Source: Symbiodinium natans (lineage: Eukaryota > Sar > Dinophyceae > Suessiales > Symbiodiniaceae). From it: a stretch of DNA of 51,154 nucleotides. Positions 1-15,000 of the stretch are shown here, piece by piece (within the stretch, counting starts at the first letter, position 1; every line of letters starts with the position of its first letter). The stretch covers positions 188,001-239,154 of the forward strand of contig CAJNDS010002726.1 in NCBI GenBank assembly GCA_905221605.1, read 5' to 3'. The position numbers were made by a program, and so were the translations under genes. The notes under the pieces are model-generated. The model saw only the letters and a list, made by a program, of their open reading frames with translations. It ran no database searches and was not told where the DNA came from.

Positions 1-53
1 TGCATTCCTTGCGGCGGAATGTGAGGATGACCTGCAACCTCGGCGTGCTGGAG
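1..53 (+). CDS. Exon, core segment (partial at window edge)
   Basis: Frame 3 reads NVRMTCNLGVLE, the core Cys with G-V-L after it. It ends in phase 0, seven codons from the Cys, at a GC donor (gag|gcctgc). Joined to the exon at 174 it gives the expected 13-residue gap to the next Cys. The acceptor lies left of the window. Confidence 0.7.
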
Positions 54-3000
54 GCCTGCGCCTGCCGCCTGCATCTTCCATAGTGAGCCCACAGAAGCAC
101 AAACCTACAGAGGGCACAGAGGGCACAGAGGGCACAGAGGGCACAGAGGCCACGGCTTCTAAGTGCAGCGCAGGCTGGCGACTCCTCCGCCTGCCGCCGG
201 ACATGCCCGGATCTCACCTCGCGGCAGCTTCCGACAATTTGACAGGTTTTCTGGAGGTATGTGGGGTATGTGGGGTCCTGGCTAGCCAGGCTATCTTTGC
301 CCGCAGTTGCAGATTCAGGTCGGTTGGGTTTTGTAGCATGTAGGCAAGGGTCGAGCTCCTTGGCAGTTCAATCTGCATCTGCCCCAGCGCCAAGACCCTT
401 CAAGCTGCCCAAGCTTTGCCTGCTGCGCATAAACATGGCGGGCGTCAGACGTGACCAGAGGTTGCCTTAACTCTGGCGCGCAGTAGCCCCTATAGCTTTC
501 CAATAAAGCTCCGACTCGAAGCTTGCCATTTGCAGTTCAAAGTCTTTCCACTCATGTCGATCCCTATCCGTCCCTCAGCATATTGTCTGATGCCATCGAG
601 GTTCGCCGTACGGGTCCAACACCACTGCGCCATGGCAGAAGTCCTCGTCGGTTCGTTCCAGACGGGGTCAGTTAGGCTTCAGGGGCGATGTTCCAGGAGA
701 CGTGAAATTCGAGCAGCAGAGCTTGGGCTCTCTCAGCTTTATAGAAGACTGTACGGCTTGCGGGCTTTCCCCCGTGAAGCATGGATGTGCATTAATTGCT
801 TGGAAAACACGTTCTAACATTTTGGGGTTTTGGGTTCCGACCTGCTGTTGATGCGCACATCTTGTGACACCCAGGTGACGGTGGAGGGTGAGGTGTACGT
901 CGTCTGGTCCGAGACCCATCTGAGCTTCCTGCAGCTTGCAAAGCCTTGCCCATGTTTTGCCGGTCGTTCGTCTATGCAGACTCATATTGCACATTGGTGC
1001 GAATTTACTGATTACCTTTTGCGTGCATGTCGGGATGCTGCAAGAGTCTGATGGCCTCTGGACAGACGAGTAAGAGGCAGTCCAATGGTGTGAATTTCGA
1101 GGCCCATCCGGCGCATTCCACATTTGGGCACCGGCGTGCAGGCACAGTGGAAATCATGAGACTATGCGCTTTAGATTTCAATCTACAAGGTTGTCAACTC
1201 TTTGAGACACATGTGCTTCAAAGTTGCAGCACCTCATTAGGCCACTCAGGTAATCATGTTCACAAGTACCTTGGGCGTTTGGTTGTGGCTCGCCGTTGGA
1301 CCTGTCGTAAGTAGATACATGTTCAACCCTTGCTAGGTCGTGCAGCCAAGCTCATGTACCATAATCACCAAAGTCAAAGCCGAAAATAATCAACATTCTG
1401 CATGTTCTCTCCCATGGTGAAAGCGAAGGTTCATGCTTCTGCAGAAGGACCTGCTATTGTCAAATGTAGAATCCGAGAGCGCGTGTCGCGCTGCAGTCTG
1501 GTGTGAAGGACCGTGCGAACTTGCAAGTCTCGACTCCGACCTTTGTTGACATCGGATTGGGCATCTAGGTAGTCCACTTGAATGATGGAGCCTCAAGCTA
1601 TGCCCCCCCCCCCCCCAAATTCCGAGAGACCGTAACCCGAAGCCCTAAACCCCAATACTAAACTTGTGGGCTCTTGGGGTGTAGGGTTACTTGCAGTAGG
1701 AGCTTAAGGGTCCTCGATAAAAGGCTGAGAGACCAGCCGGTCTCCATCCAAAGTTTAGAGCCTGCTTCAAATGCCTCGGGCCGGGACCTGAAGACCCTAA
1801 GTCCCCAGAGTGGCTCGCAAGTGCATACACTCTTCCATGACAGCTCCACTTCACACCCATACAACTATAAACAACAGACAACAAGGGTAATCCTGAGAAC
1901 AGAGACAGCGAATTTGGACAAAGCGCAGAATCCTTTCCGTGGAGGCCTGCGGAAACGTCCTTTTCGGCTTTGGAGGAGAGGTGGAAATGGCATGCCCTTG
2001 CCTGAGCTGAGTTCAGGGTGCGTTCGGAACTCTAACGCCCTAGGGCTGCGGGATGAAAGTTGAGGAGTCTGCTGAGAATTTAACTGCTGCGACCTCCGGG
2101 GCAATGCCAGGGTAAGTTGCACAAGGCTACCGACAGGCTTTGAGAGGGTTGAGAGGGCACATTGTAGTTGCTAAGCATGTTTTGACATAGCAGGCGGGGC
2201 TCCATGAATCATGAGTGCTTGCAACAAGTCGAGATTATTGCTTGGAATGCTTGGGAAAATACTTGTAAGGGCTTATACCGCGTATGTAATACTGGTATCT
2301 TGTTTTGAAAATTTGGTTGATTGTTGAATGTAGCCCCCCGGGTTGGGGCCTGGGTGCCACCCTGCCTCAACAGCTTGAGCGCCATGTTTGTCCCCATGGT
2401 TCTTTAAGTTAACAGCTTTGACTCTTTATGTTCGCCGAGCCCAGGCGATGATGGCACTTTGACGGTGCTTTCCCACAACTGCCAACCGGAGCCGTGCGAA
2501 GTCGGGAGCCTTGGGATATCCTGGGTTGCTGGTGGCAGTTGTTCAGGATTCTGGCCCTTTTCAACGGTGAAGCAACAGACTCTCGATTTGTTGTTTCATG
2601 GTGAAGCAAACAGACTCTCGCACGGCCCCGTGGCAAGTCCTCGTTCGGCAAGCTGCACCCAAATGCCCGACAAGCTTCAAGAAATCGATCCAAAGACACA
2701 TCCCCAGAGTCGTATCAATTGCGCTTCAATTCCCTCAACGCACGCCGTGCGGCCCAGAGTCCCTGGAGCACCCATCCTTTTTGAAGGCCCCGGAAAACCT
2801 AAAAATCCCTAGTGAAGGCCCTGTTACGCTGGCGACTCTTTTCAGGCCGGTCTCTTGATCCAAACGACCATCTATGGAGTCACTGGTGCTGGGGCCCTAC
2901 AAGTGTCGCTGCCTGCTTGTTTTGTCAGGTTTTTCGAGTGGGGGAAGATTCAGTGCTGTGGGACGTTGTTTGGCGATAGGGAGGATCCGTTTCGATGTTG

Positions 3001-6000
3001 TCGATGTTGGAGGCTAGGCCAAGACACGCTCCCCATTCTGCCCGGAGATCTTCGTGAAATGGTACACGAGCTGCATACTTAGAAGCTTGGCCGAGAATAG
3101 TCCCGCATGGAATTACCCAACAGCTACAGCAAAGCATCCCATGTGAGAAGCTACGACGTATTCTCGTCCTCGCCGCTCAGATCGCCCCTCTCATGACCTC
3201 GACGCCCCACCTCGGCACGGGTCTTGTCAACTGCTACAGCCGGGGCCCTGAAATGTGCTCAGGGTTAGCATATGGCTGGGACCTAGGATGAGAATCGGCA
3301 TCGGCCGTCAATGCAGGTTCCTCGAGTTGCTGCGTTTCGCTAGCGTGGTGGAAACTCGTGGGTGTCATCACGTCAGGGTAGTGATCAGTCCATGATTCTT
3401 TGAGGGAGCGGTTTTTAAGACCCTGGCCTCCGTGAGCTGCAACAGCTATCACTGACGAGAGATCCCGAAGCATGAAACGCTCAGAAGACACACCGCCCCC
3501 CAGCCCTCATTTCCCCCGCCAATGAAACCGCAGGCATCAACCCGGAGACGACCGGATGGTTTGAGGCCACGTGCTGGGCCCCAAGCCATGACAAAGACTG
3601 GCGAGTCGAGGCTTCAGAACTTCAGAGTTCAGAAGTGGTTTAGGTCCTTTAGGTAGCCATGCTTTGAATCGAAGAAGGTGTCGTGTTTGCATACAGCTGA
3701 AATTTTTCCCAAACCAGTTCTAGGCCCTCGCCAATCCTGCTTTGCAATGGGTTTCTAACTGAATTCGAGTTGCAGAGTCGGTTGCGGTTCCACCGTCAAA
3801 ATGCTTCTGGTTTCTTGCATGCTTCACACTTGAAGCCGGAAGCACACACCTCTTGGGCACTCGGCATACTAGCAAAATGCTAATAATTCCGCCGAGGCCT
3901 GGCCAGGACGCTGACCCTGGTCTCTGAAACCGCTTGCCGCAAGTCCAGGGCCCCAGCAATGTGGATGAAGCTTGTTGCCTGTTCGGAGCATCTGGAGCTT
4001 GATGGTGAGCACTCTGCAGCATCTGCAGACGTCGATGCATAAGTGCAAGTTAAGCTGAAGTGCACCATACCGTCAACATTTGTCAGCTGGCACATCTGAC
4101 GGCATCATCAAAAGGGTGTGTCTATGTGTCTGCGTGCCTGCTTGCGTGTGATCGTGGGTGGGTGCTTGGGTGGGTGGGTGGGTGGGTAGGTGTGCGTGTG
4201 TGTGTGTGTGGAGCGATGGTTGTGGTTTGCTTTCTGGCCTGGCCAGCAAGCCCGACAATGCCTCGATGCTCAGTCAAGCCTTGCAGGTCGTGCACAGACA
4301 CCTCGCCAGCGACTCTGCAGGCCCGTAGCAATGCATGAGGTCAAGTGTAAATGCATGTAAAATCCTACGAAACCCGACAGATCGATGGCTATGACTACAC
4401 CGTCCTCCCAGTCGGCACTATACCGCCCAGCTCTCAGATTGGCTTGCAGTGCAGGATTCGCTTAAAGCACCACTGAGGATGAGTTTGATGATCTTTCTGG
4501 GCTTCGCTCATCAAGCCTTTGCGGTCTTTTGGGGTCTCAAGGCCGAATGCTGACATCTTTGCAGAAACCTCTCTTTACACAAGCAAAGGCTTCGATTGCC
4601 ACGGACCTTTCAACGACCTCCGGCTGTAGATGTTTCAAGAGCCCATGGAGGGTTTGTTTCTGGATATGCTGCTAGGTTCAGTAGTCAACACAGTAGGACC
4701 TGGACGACTGCGGCCTCGGTTTGCTGAGTTGTCGTTTGTGCAGAAGTTCTGAGGCACAACAGATCGCATACTCAAAATTGCAGCCGCCGCCTCAGGAATA
4801 CGCTGCAAGACTTTAGGATACTTTAGGCTTCGGAACTGTTGAAGTGGTTCCGAGTCAGGTTGTGCTGTTTATCGAGACTCACCGTAGGTTGAGGTTTCGA
4901 ACCCTAAAGCCTATGTTACCTCGGATGCTTGAAAAACGCTGCTCGTTCAAAGCCAAGAAGACTGAGATCTTGGCAGCAGGACGTCCGTGGATTCAGCAAG
5001 TGTGGGGATTGCGAGAGCCTGTGGGTGGGAGAGGTGCCTTCTGGCCTGGCTACGAGGGCACCATCGACATGCAGTGCATTGACGACGTAGCCTCGGCACC
5101 TCAGATCGCAAAATGCCTTGTCTCCTTGTCTTGCGTCTTCCCATAGCGAGAAAACCCCGGTAACGTCTTTAAGCATAGACCTCTCTTCGAGCAAAGACCC
5201 AAATTCTAAATTGCCAAACCCTGGATAATGCCCTGAGCCTCAGCCCTGTAGAAGCAATGCACGCGACACTCAAGCCCCGCATTGGTTTAGGCTCGGAGGG
5301 GCGAGTGCAAGGGTACAAGGTTGTAAGGTTGTTTAAGTATAACGGCTAAGGTGGCTTGATTTTTGACGGCTTGCGGTCATTGAGCCATGAGTTGCATCTG
5401 CCCTGCAGGTTGTGGACCAAGCCTGCATTCCTTTGCCATGCCTCGCGCTTAACATCCGCAAGGTGAAGGAATGGAGTTGTACAAGTACTGATCACCTTGC
5501 TCGGTCCAGAGAAAGCAAGTCGGAATCGGAATCGGAGCGTGCCTCCAACTGCAGAGCATTCCCAAGCAAAGCCAAAGCTGCGATACGATGCCGAAATCTG
5601 TTCTGGAATGCAAAGCTCCGACTTTTCAAGCCCAAGGGTGGCGCTTCAAGGTTTTGGTATGGGTTTGTGTTAGGGTCGCAGCAGCCTCAAGACACTTGCT
5701 TGGAAGTTCGTGAGAACCTCACAGATCCTGTGGCAAGTCTCAATCGACATGGCCAGCAAGCATGGCAACATAACAGCTTCAGAAGACTAGCAATACATGA
5801 AATACAACAATAACAATGATGATGATGATGATGATGATGATGATATTGTGCATCATTTAAGCACTAAGGCCCAGATCCAAGAATGGACGATGCCCTCGCC
5901 TCATGTGGAGGGGGTGGCATGGACTTAGGGTCGTAGGCGTGGTTGATTGAGACAGTTGGCTCTCTTAAGAGGTTCATGGGCTTTTTATTCCACCTACAGT

Positions 6001-9000
6001 GGCACAGGTGCGACTGGATGACTAGACTGATTCCTCTCCTGGCTGCGGTCAAAAGCTGGGCGGGCCATGGTCCGGTAGCCACTGCTTACCATTCTCCAAC
6101 TACTTTTCGAATTTAGAGCTCAGCGCTTTGAAGCCATAGTGCAGCTACAACACCAAAGGAGTTGACGGAACTGCGCGAACCCTAAACCCTCCATGTTTGG
6201 TGCGTGTGCCCTTCGCTGCATTGGGCTGCATGTTGTGCATAGTCCGACGAATGTGACAGAAAGCTTGACTGAAATTCCCGCGAACAAAAGTCCCCCAACA
6301 CCCACAGCATGCGCTGTCGTCAAAGGAGAACTACACCGAAACGGAGCGAACTCTGCCACCATATTCTGGCTTTGGCCTCAGACCCGCCAGGGCTTCATGG
6401 CCTCCCTAGGATTGCGGCAGCGGCTCCGGACTTGTCGTGGCTGCCGGGCATCGTGCAAGGATAAGCTTTCCAGCCCAGGCTAGTTGAATCCATGGTTCTC
6501 CTCACCACAACAGCGGCTTGTTGAATATGCCCTTCTTTATCAGCTCTGCATTGGATTCACAGGCTCCTTCGTCGATCTGCTGAGCTTCAACTCCTTGTTA
6601 TGCCATACAAACGTAGCAACAAGCGTAGCATGTTGAGTCCCTGCCCAGTGTACTTCGACAACTGCTCCACCATCCGCGAAGAGCTGGTGGGCGAGGCCCA
6701 CGCTCCAGGTCTCTGTTTGCCACTCCTGGTGCTTATAAGCACTTAAGCCTTAAGCCTCAATCTTGGGCATGTTTTGATCCTGTCAGCCCTGCCCAGATCA
6801 AGTACACCTGCCTCGGAGGGCAGGTCCGACCCAACGTCTCCGCAGCCCCCTCGGGTCCTCGGGGTTTTGTCAGCGGTTCTTGGAGATCCTGTGGCAACTA
6901 TGCCGGGTATGCGGACGTTGATGTAGGCGGTATTGTGTGGCTTTGTGGGTTTGACGGCTTGCGCACTTAAGAGTTTATCGGGCTAGAGGTATGTTGTGAA
7001 AGGGCATGCCATGGTTGGTGTAGGGCGGTGGGAAGTGGGGAGCATTCAAATGTACTTGGCTGGGAGTATTCTTTCCAAAACTGGTCGAAAGCTAATTGCT
7101 CCCAACCCTATATAATTACCGCAATTGCTGTCTTTTCTCCTATGCGTGTGAGTGTTCAGCCTGAGGCCTGTGGCGCCCCGTGCAACGCGTCCGAACAGGC
7201 GCGCCATGGCACAGCGTCAGGGGTCTTTCGGCCACTCTAAGACATCTCTAAGACTCTACATCTGACCGGCGCCGCTTTCAAATATTCAGGATCCCTGCAG
7301 TTTAGGCTTTGTCGTAGACGTGGATGACTCGAAGAGCGGCCAATTTTTCTTGAAATCCACCTAGCAGACAGAGAGAGTTGTAGAGCGCCCCTCTCGCCTC
7401 TGGATCAATGCCAAATGTACTCTTTACTACACTCACGCAGACGAGTGTCCTTGAGCCAAATGGCTCCGAACAGGGAGTCCTCTTGACATCTCCACTTGGG
7501 GCAATCATCCAGTTGCACCCAGGACATCTACATGCACATGCCCCCACTTCCGCCCCACCGTCATTCTGCGTCCGCACTGGACAGTGTAACGCACAGCAAT
7601 CCTCAGAGGCGACAATGATCGTTGATCTGCCACCCGAGTCGTCATGAAGCTCGTCACCAAACCCGACCCCCGATGATGCTTAAGACATGGCCGTTGCCAG
7701 GATCCGGACCTCCATGGCAGCGAGGCAGTCATCCCCTGCTACACATTCATCAGCAGCCTCGACCCCTGAGAGCAGTCTCGTTGAGCTTAAGGCGTGGTGC
7801 TCTCGCAGGTCCGAAGTTTTTGCACAGGTGTTGGTCCTACATTGTCGCCTTCGGGTTCAGGGTGTTAGTTTGTCTTGTGGGTTTGACAGGACATGGCCGT
7901 CATTGCTTCATTGCTTCAGGTGTTATAGCCGCAGGACAGGGCCTCCCAAATCGACTGCCCTGTGCGAGGTATACATCTTTTTGTCACGACGAAGCCTGAA
8001 AACAAACGTTTCAACTGAAGTCTGAAACCCTGAATCTGCAAATCCATGAAGCCAAACAGAAACTGTTAAGTTAAAAGGGTTTCCGTCTGAGTTGCAGGCC
8101 GAGGGCCGCACTTTCTCAGCAGGCATTTGCATGCGGGGGTCTGTCCGTGATGTCCAAAGCGGCGCAAACCGAACGCCTTGACTGCGTAACTTGAGCCAAA
8201 GCGCCGCCTCTTCGCAAAATGGAGCATTCAGACTGCTCGTCAGATAGAAGTTTATATGTATAGCTTCCTGCCTTCGAATGCAGAACGGTTGTGACATTGC
8301 TGCAGCTGACTGGTTCGCGTTCCTTCAAAACGCATCTAAATACATCATTGGGCGTGTCCCTTGTCCAACAAGCAAATGCTGAAGATCAGTGCACAATCTA
8401 GCAACTTGTTTACATAACCCCTAAGTGGTTATATAAGTTATATGGTTGCAATTTAGATCTTAGAAATCCATAGGGGAGTGCTGCTGAGGCATGTACGATG
8501 GCAATGCTTTCCTCTCGTGCGATGATGGCGCCAGAAGCCCAGGAAAGTCAATTCGTGGTTTTGCTGTCTGTTGGAGGGTGGTGGAGTGGGAGGGGGGAAG
8601 GGTTGCACTCCAATCAGTATAGTGGACAGTACACACTGACAGAGAATGCAAACATGCACGAATGCACTGGCACATTGATATCAATGTCCTGTGCGCCGTG
8701 CTCATCCAACTGGTCCGGATGTTTAAGGAACTGCTTCCGTTCATATCAAACCCCATCATACGACATTGATGAACCGTTGAAGAGACGATTAGGCTGTTAT
8801 GTGCTCATCCTGAACTGGGCCTCCTGAGTCGATTGGAATGTCGCATAACATGGGGAATTCCCTGCAGAGTCCGAACCTTCGACGATCTTCGCCAAGAGAA
8901 GAGACCGGCCCCGTAGTATTCCGTAGTATTTGCCAACGCTTTTTGAAGAACATCTGTCGAAAAACCGCGGCGTGAAGAAGCCAACAAACTGTGCGAGAGC

Positions 9001-12000
9001 TGACCCAAGCACCCGGGACTCTGCATTGACCCCCGCAATGCGACAGCCGAAGGCTATGAAAGTTCAGCGTACTTGTACATGGAATCGGCGAGGAGAGTTC
9101 TAGCATGTTCCACTTTATTCTACTTGCCTTCACATTAGCCCTTTTTTGGTATTCCAGACGATGCCAAGAGCCTGAAGAGAGCGCAATTAACCCAGTCAGC
9201 CCAAACCCGCTGCATTTTGGGAGCTAGTTGCGGGAGTTGCAGCTATGTGTGGCCCCGCGCTTATTTTTTCTCAAACGAAGCCTTTTCGAGGTGTACAAGC
9301 CCAACATCACGGGCTGCCAGAGGGCTTGCCTGCCCGGAGAGATGACCACCGTGGTCGTTGCTGGGGATGGCCGCCGCCTGAGTTCTGCCCAATTGAGGTC
9401 GAAGGCTGTTGGGGTGAGCGAACTCACGAGGTTCTGAAGGTTGCGAGATGTTGCGGGGTCGCCGCTGCACAGGAGTCATCGATTTGCCCTGAATTTGCCC
9501 TGAGAGTTTAGGGAGGCTTTGGTGGCTACAGAGGGCTTCCCTAAACTAAACCCTAGACATGACCCCACCATACACCCAGCAACACAAAGGCTCCTAAGGC
9601 CGCAGGACAGCAAACCCTCGTAAGCGCCCATGTGAGCCAAAGTGCGCCAACTGCTTAGGGCAGAGGCCTTCGAACGCTCCGAACTCCCTCACCCTGAAGC
9701 CCCCCTGCCTTCGATGTTCACGTTGGAGCGTTTTCCAGTTTCCTAACTCCTGTTTGGTCCATTTTGGGTATCTCTTGAAGCACACATCCCTGGGATTGAG
9801 GTCAAGGTCCGTGTAGGGAGTGTAGGTAGTGTGTGTGTGTGTGTATGTGTTCAGAACCATTCTTGAGCATAGTCCTTGATCTGCAATGAAGTTCACCAAG
9901 CCCAAATATCTGAACTGCACGTGTAGTCTACAGCAGCGAAGCGCACCAAACCTTCACTTCGCAGCACACGCAACCCCAATTACCTGCAAATACCTCCGCC
10001 CCAGTTTACGACGACGTGACGGTCACTGACCGCCTCAGCTCCGGAGTCGTTGAACAGAGGAACTGCAGCCTGCATGGAGCCCAAGGGGGGAGACTGGCAA
10101 AGGTGCCGAGTACTCAACGTTGCATCTTCTCGTACAACTGTGCAGGTCTTGGAGCTGAGGATTTCAGGAGTTCGGGGGCTGGATGCTTGCGACGAACGCG
10201 GGTTTCGAGACAGGGCTGTGGAAGTTCGCTATAAGGCTGACATTCAACGTCGGTTCCGAATGATGGCCTGCGTGCCATGTGTACCATGGAAGATCATGGG
10301 TTCTTCCACGCGAGCGGCCGCAGATCTAAGAGTCGTTGCCTTCAGTGCAGCGGCTGGATAGGAACAGCAGAAAAAGCCTGTAGCCACCTTCATCGTGCAC
10401 GGCCATCCAGACCAACAAAAAGCAAAAGACGCTGCGTAAGAGCGGCATGCCGCCATGGCAGAGCATGACATACATCATCATACATCATAAATCATGCAGT
10501 GTAAGCCATTTCGAGTCTTGTGTACAGAAGACCTTTGTTTCTCATGATGGGGTGCTACATCACCTAGCCTTCCATTGTCGATCCATAAGCCTCTTTCAAG
10601 GCCCAGATGTTTCCCGAGTGAGTGTCAATGAGGTTGGACTCCGGCTATCACGGCATTCTGAACTTGACGTGCTCCAACGGACTGTCCATGCCCTAGGGGG
10701 AATGTTACTGGAGTGGGACTCAGGCCTGAGATTAAGGTCCAGGGGTCTGACGTCGTCATCGTGGCACAGGCGGATCCTTGTAAGTGTCGAATCCGAGAAG
10801 ACGGCTGAGATGGCAAACGGACACACAACCAACCGACCAACCGCTACCAGTCAATATGAAAGCACCGCAAAATTGAATCTCAATGTATGCAGTGTGCAAA
10901 CACGGCATTACAGTTGGTTGCCGGTTGGGCGTCTCAGACTCGATGCAGCCTCAAACTATGCATCTACCTTGACGACCTCTTTTCGGGGTGTGAGAATGTT
11001 TTGCGCGACGCCATCTTCAGGCGAGCAGCTCTTTTTAAGTTGGGATGGGGCTGAGGGGAAGGGGGAGGCGGCTTCGACTATGCGGGTGGGAGGGGGGAAC
11101 TCCTTCCTCCTATGTTATACTGCGTGGTCCTCCCCACTCCCCCCCCCCCGCCCCCAAGCCTGAGTCCCATCATGCCTCCCTAGCACACAGCAAAAAGAAA
11201 ATGACAATCTGAAGCCTACTCCACTTGGACACCTGACTCCTGCACTCTCCCGAAATTTGTTTTCCGTGTGGTCCTTAGGCTCACGGACAGCCACAGCTGC
11301 CACAAGCTCTGCCTCACCTCCAGCAGACGCTCGGAAGAAAATGTGGAGACATGTGGGGGTTGCCTCGTATTTGAGAAGTATATAAAATATATCAGGAGTG
11401 TAGGAACGATCCCAGGGTAGTATGTAGGTGTGTATAGTTTCGAGAGATGGTTTTGGAGTCTTGTTTTGGCTTAGGACACGCCCTACTAGCTTACGCGGCT
11501 CAAGTTGCATTGGGGTGTCCTTCACGGTCCCTAGTACTCCCTAAAGGCTCGCTAAGCTTCCTTACAAGGTCCTTTCTCCGCTAGTAATCTTGATCTCCGA
11601 GCCTGCCCGTCGTCCACCCCAAAGCATAAAGAACCTACTACAAGTTCCACAGCTCTTAATCCACATCTCTTATAACCCCCCAAGTTTTCCCTGATCCCAT
11701 CACGTCTCGAAGAAACACGGCAACGACCTCCAAAATACTTCCGCAGCTTCAGGCGTTGATGTCTCTATCGGTGGCAATGTACTCCCGGCTCGGAACCCAG
11801 GTTTCCTGTATTTCTGCGTTCTGGCCACCTTGCTAGGCCAACTTGTGCACCGCTCAGGCGCGAGTAATCGTCGATCCTTCATGACTTATACTGTTTTTCC
11901 GAGCCATTGGCCCCGTCATCTTCAAATGGGGTGTTTAGGGCTTATGACTTGTTTTGATTTCCTGGCAGAGCAGGTCTCGCCTGTTTCCCAAATCGAGCAC

Positions 12001-15000
12001 GACCAGGCAGCTCGCACTGTTTGTAGCAGAGCTTGAGGAGCCAGGCTCAAAGGGTCGCATTCAACAGCGCAGGCACCGTCAAAAAAAGGTTCAAGGTTCT
12101 AGGGTACTCTCTTGTTGTTGTTTTTTCCAAAACAGCCTCGAATCAAGAAGCTGTGCCCTGTGCAGACGGGTCTGGTCTCGTGCGGCAGCGTCGTCGCAGG
12201 CGCCATCGGGGTTAGGGTTCCATAGCCCTCAGAGTCCATTTTGAGGCGACACGTCCGCAACACCCAGGGCCAAGCTTGCTGAATACACGATCTGATTCAA
12301 GGATGATGGGTCTATATGTTCTGAGATTCAATGAATCTCTTGAGGTTGAGGTTGGGGACTTTTAGGGCTCCTGGAGCAGGTATTGCAGGATTGCGGGGCT
12401 TGGGTTGGGGCTTGTGTTTACTTGACTTCCTGCTTTTGCCCTCGTTGGCCCAGCAGACGGAAATCTAGTCTTCGGCACCTTCTTTGATTCACGGCTTGGA
12501 GTTCAGACTCTTTGGAGGCTACACTGGCGATGTCGTGCTCACCTGCAACGAGGGTACCATCACGGTCGCCTTCTCGGGAAAAAAAAGGATGCCATAGAAC
12601 ATCTCGGGTTTTGAGGTAGACCTGAAGCTTTGTTTCTGTTGCTGTTGGGGATGCAATAGGACCGTTGGAAATTCAGTTTCAGGCATGAAGGCGAAGCAGC
12701 TTGGCTAGTTGATCAGTCCCTGAGTTGGGTCCGGAGTCCACAGCTCTCCTCGCTTTCGGGTGCCATTTCGAGGATTGGGAGAATTGTGCCCGGGGGGTCA
12801 CCCCCCTTCTGCACCATCCTGCACAGCTAACAATCTGGTCTTACCAGTAGGGTTCACGTTTAGATTCGTGGGCCTCGATGGGGGTCCAGGGCATGTCGGG
12901 GCTTGAAGAACATAGCAACAGGTTTCAAGACGCACCACAGGATGCTACAAAGTCCTTTCCGTTTAGAAGCACATGGGTCTTGCAAAACCGCGGTAAACGT
13001 GATCATGAAGCAACTGACCTCGGATCCACAGGGTGATGCAAGAATCGTCTTGTTTTTCTGAGGCAGACACCTCTGCATGCATGGGAGCTTGCTGGGACCT
13101 CAAAGCCCGGTCAACGCTTGAAACCTGACGAGAGTGCGGTGATCCTTTGACGTTCATATTCTCCAGCCTGTTCTAGAGAATCTTGCTACTTGTACAGGCA
13201 AGAAAGCAGCAGCAGGAGGACTCATCATCATCCCTTTCTGATGTGATAGAACGGCATTATGCCTAAACGTTCCCGCCAACGATCCTCTTCATCATAGTAC
13301 GAGTTCCCATCGCATGGAGTTGGCATGGAGCATATATATCATTTGCGACAACGCTGAGCCCAAAGACTCGCCATACCGAGTCATGCCACACGGCCTTTTG
13401 AAAGCCGTTGGGAAACTTTCCCACATCGCCAAGCAACCCGACTTTGCATCACCTGTTCCAGCAATCTGAGTTCCTTGCCCTTTTGAATGTTCTAAGCATG
13501 TCATACTCCCTTAACTCGATCCCCCAAACTGCATGCTGCAATGGCACCCTGCACTTCGAGGTAAGTTAAACAGAAAAACGCCGAGGCTCCCTGGGACAAA
13601 GCCTCTCGGTGACCTTTGCGGGCGAGGCATATGGGCCTTCTACATCCGTGCAAGGAGTGAAGCAGAACAGAAGGGTGTTGGAGTAAGTTAGAAAAGGTTC
13701 CGGGTTTTGTTGTTCAGTGTGGCAGCTGCGGAACTCTGCAAACCCAAAATCTTTCAACTTCCAAGCTCCTCGGAATCGGCAGGCAAAGGGCTTGACCCTC
13801 TCTTCGGAGATTCCGCATGGCCAGACTGGTATAGAAGGCCGGAAGTGTCTCGTCAACCCTGTGATTTCAGAGTGGTACGACTCATACTCACCTGCTTGTG
13901 CTGGACATTTAAATCGGCTTTCACCGAATCCTAAGCACGAGCTGGTGCAGCATGTAAGAAAAGGTGTACTGGACATAGTGAGACTGCCGAATACGTTTGG
14001 AAAGTGATCCCTGTCACCTGTTGGATCTAGGCTGCAGCAGGGCCGATTCCGGTTTCACCGGGAATTTGGCCACGGGCCCAGCATAGGCCGTGTTGAGCTG
14101 GCAGGGATGAACAAGTCTGAACCTCTTCCTCTGCCTAGAGGTTCCTGCGTTTGCGCGTTTGGGGTGCCCACACCCACCCGTCCCCAACCCTCAGCGGCAG
14201 CCCCCGAGAGGCTTGACTCGGCTCACGGTAGCCGCGGTCATGTAGCACTACAGACTTCTTCTCATCCGTTTGTGTCCAGGACCTCTGCACGCCAGGGCTT
14301 ATAGGATCCATGTTTGAAGGTGGAGCTAGTCATCAAGGCCCCAAAGCAAACGAGCCTTCAGCAGAGCCCGGAAACTGTAACAAAAAGTTCATGTCTCCTT
14401 AACTTAGATAAGCAAGCACATCATGTCTCTGGACATAAACATGAAGCCCGAAATCCTAGACACCCAAAACCTTCAACGTCCTTGAGCTCCCCTCCAAGGT
14501 GATTGCCTGCAGTGATGGTGTGGCCACGCTGAGCTCCGAGTCTTGCCAAGAGCGCAGCTGCGCAGAGGTCGCTGAGGGCAGCTTCCCACTGTTTTTTTCG
14601 GTTTTCAGGGCCAAGGAAAGATCTGTCGTTTAATCCCTTCCCCTGACTCAATAATTAATACCCCGCAAATATGCAACTACCCTGGCCCGAAAACCGATCT
14701 CGTAGCCGCCCCTTCTTGAAACCTCTACCGAATTGGGGGGGGGTTAAGGGGGGGTCGGAAGCCTCAAGCAGAAACCTGAAGCCTGAACTCTCAGTTGCCC
14801 CGAAACCCTGACTCTGAAAGCCGGAAACCCTGTAGGCTCGAAGGACGGCCTGTTTGTTCGGACAAACGATAATAACCCCCCCCTGGTGCTAAAACCCCTT
14901 CAGGATATTTGGAGGGTTGTGAAACAAGGGGCGGGCGGGGGGAAGGGATTATAGGAATGTTTCACATTCTGAGACATTGAGGGTAGACTTCCCCTTTGGG

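Noticed and set aside
7302-7740. About 145-codon minus-strand frame (FGIDPEARGALYNSL)
   Set aside because: Looks protein-like at first, but lacks a recognisable family, and a + frame over the same stretch is equally open.
10004-10096. HG-like segment VTVTDRLSSGVVEQRNC
   Set aside because: Fits the unit, but it competes with the adjacent exon at 10,146 and would need a 50-nt intron and an extra half unit.
10447-11163. 238-codon + strand frame
   Set aside because: Longest frame in the window, but it runs over two better-supported exons (10,633 and 10,743) in a different frame and into a C-rich tract; no recognisable protein.
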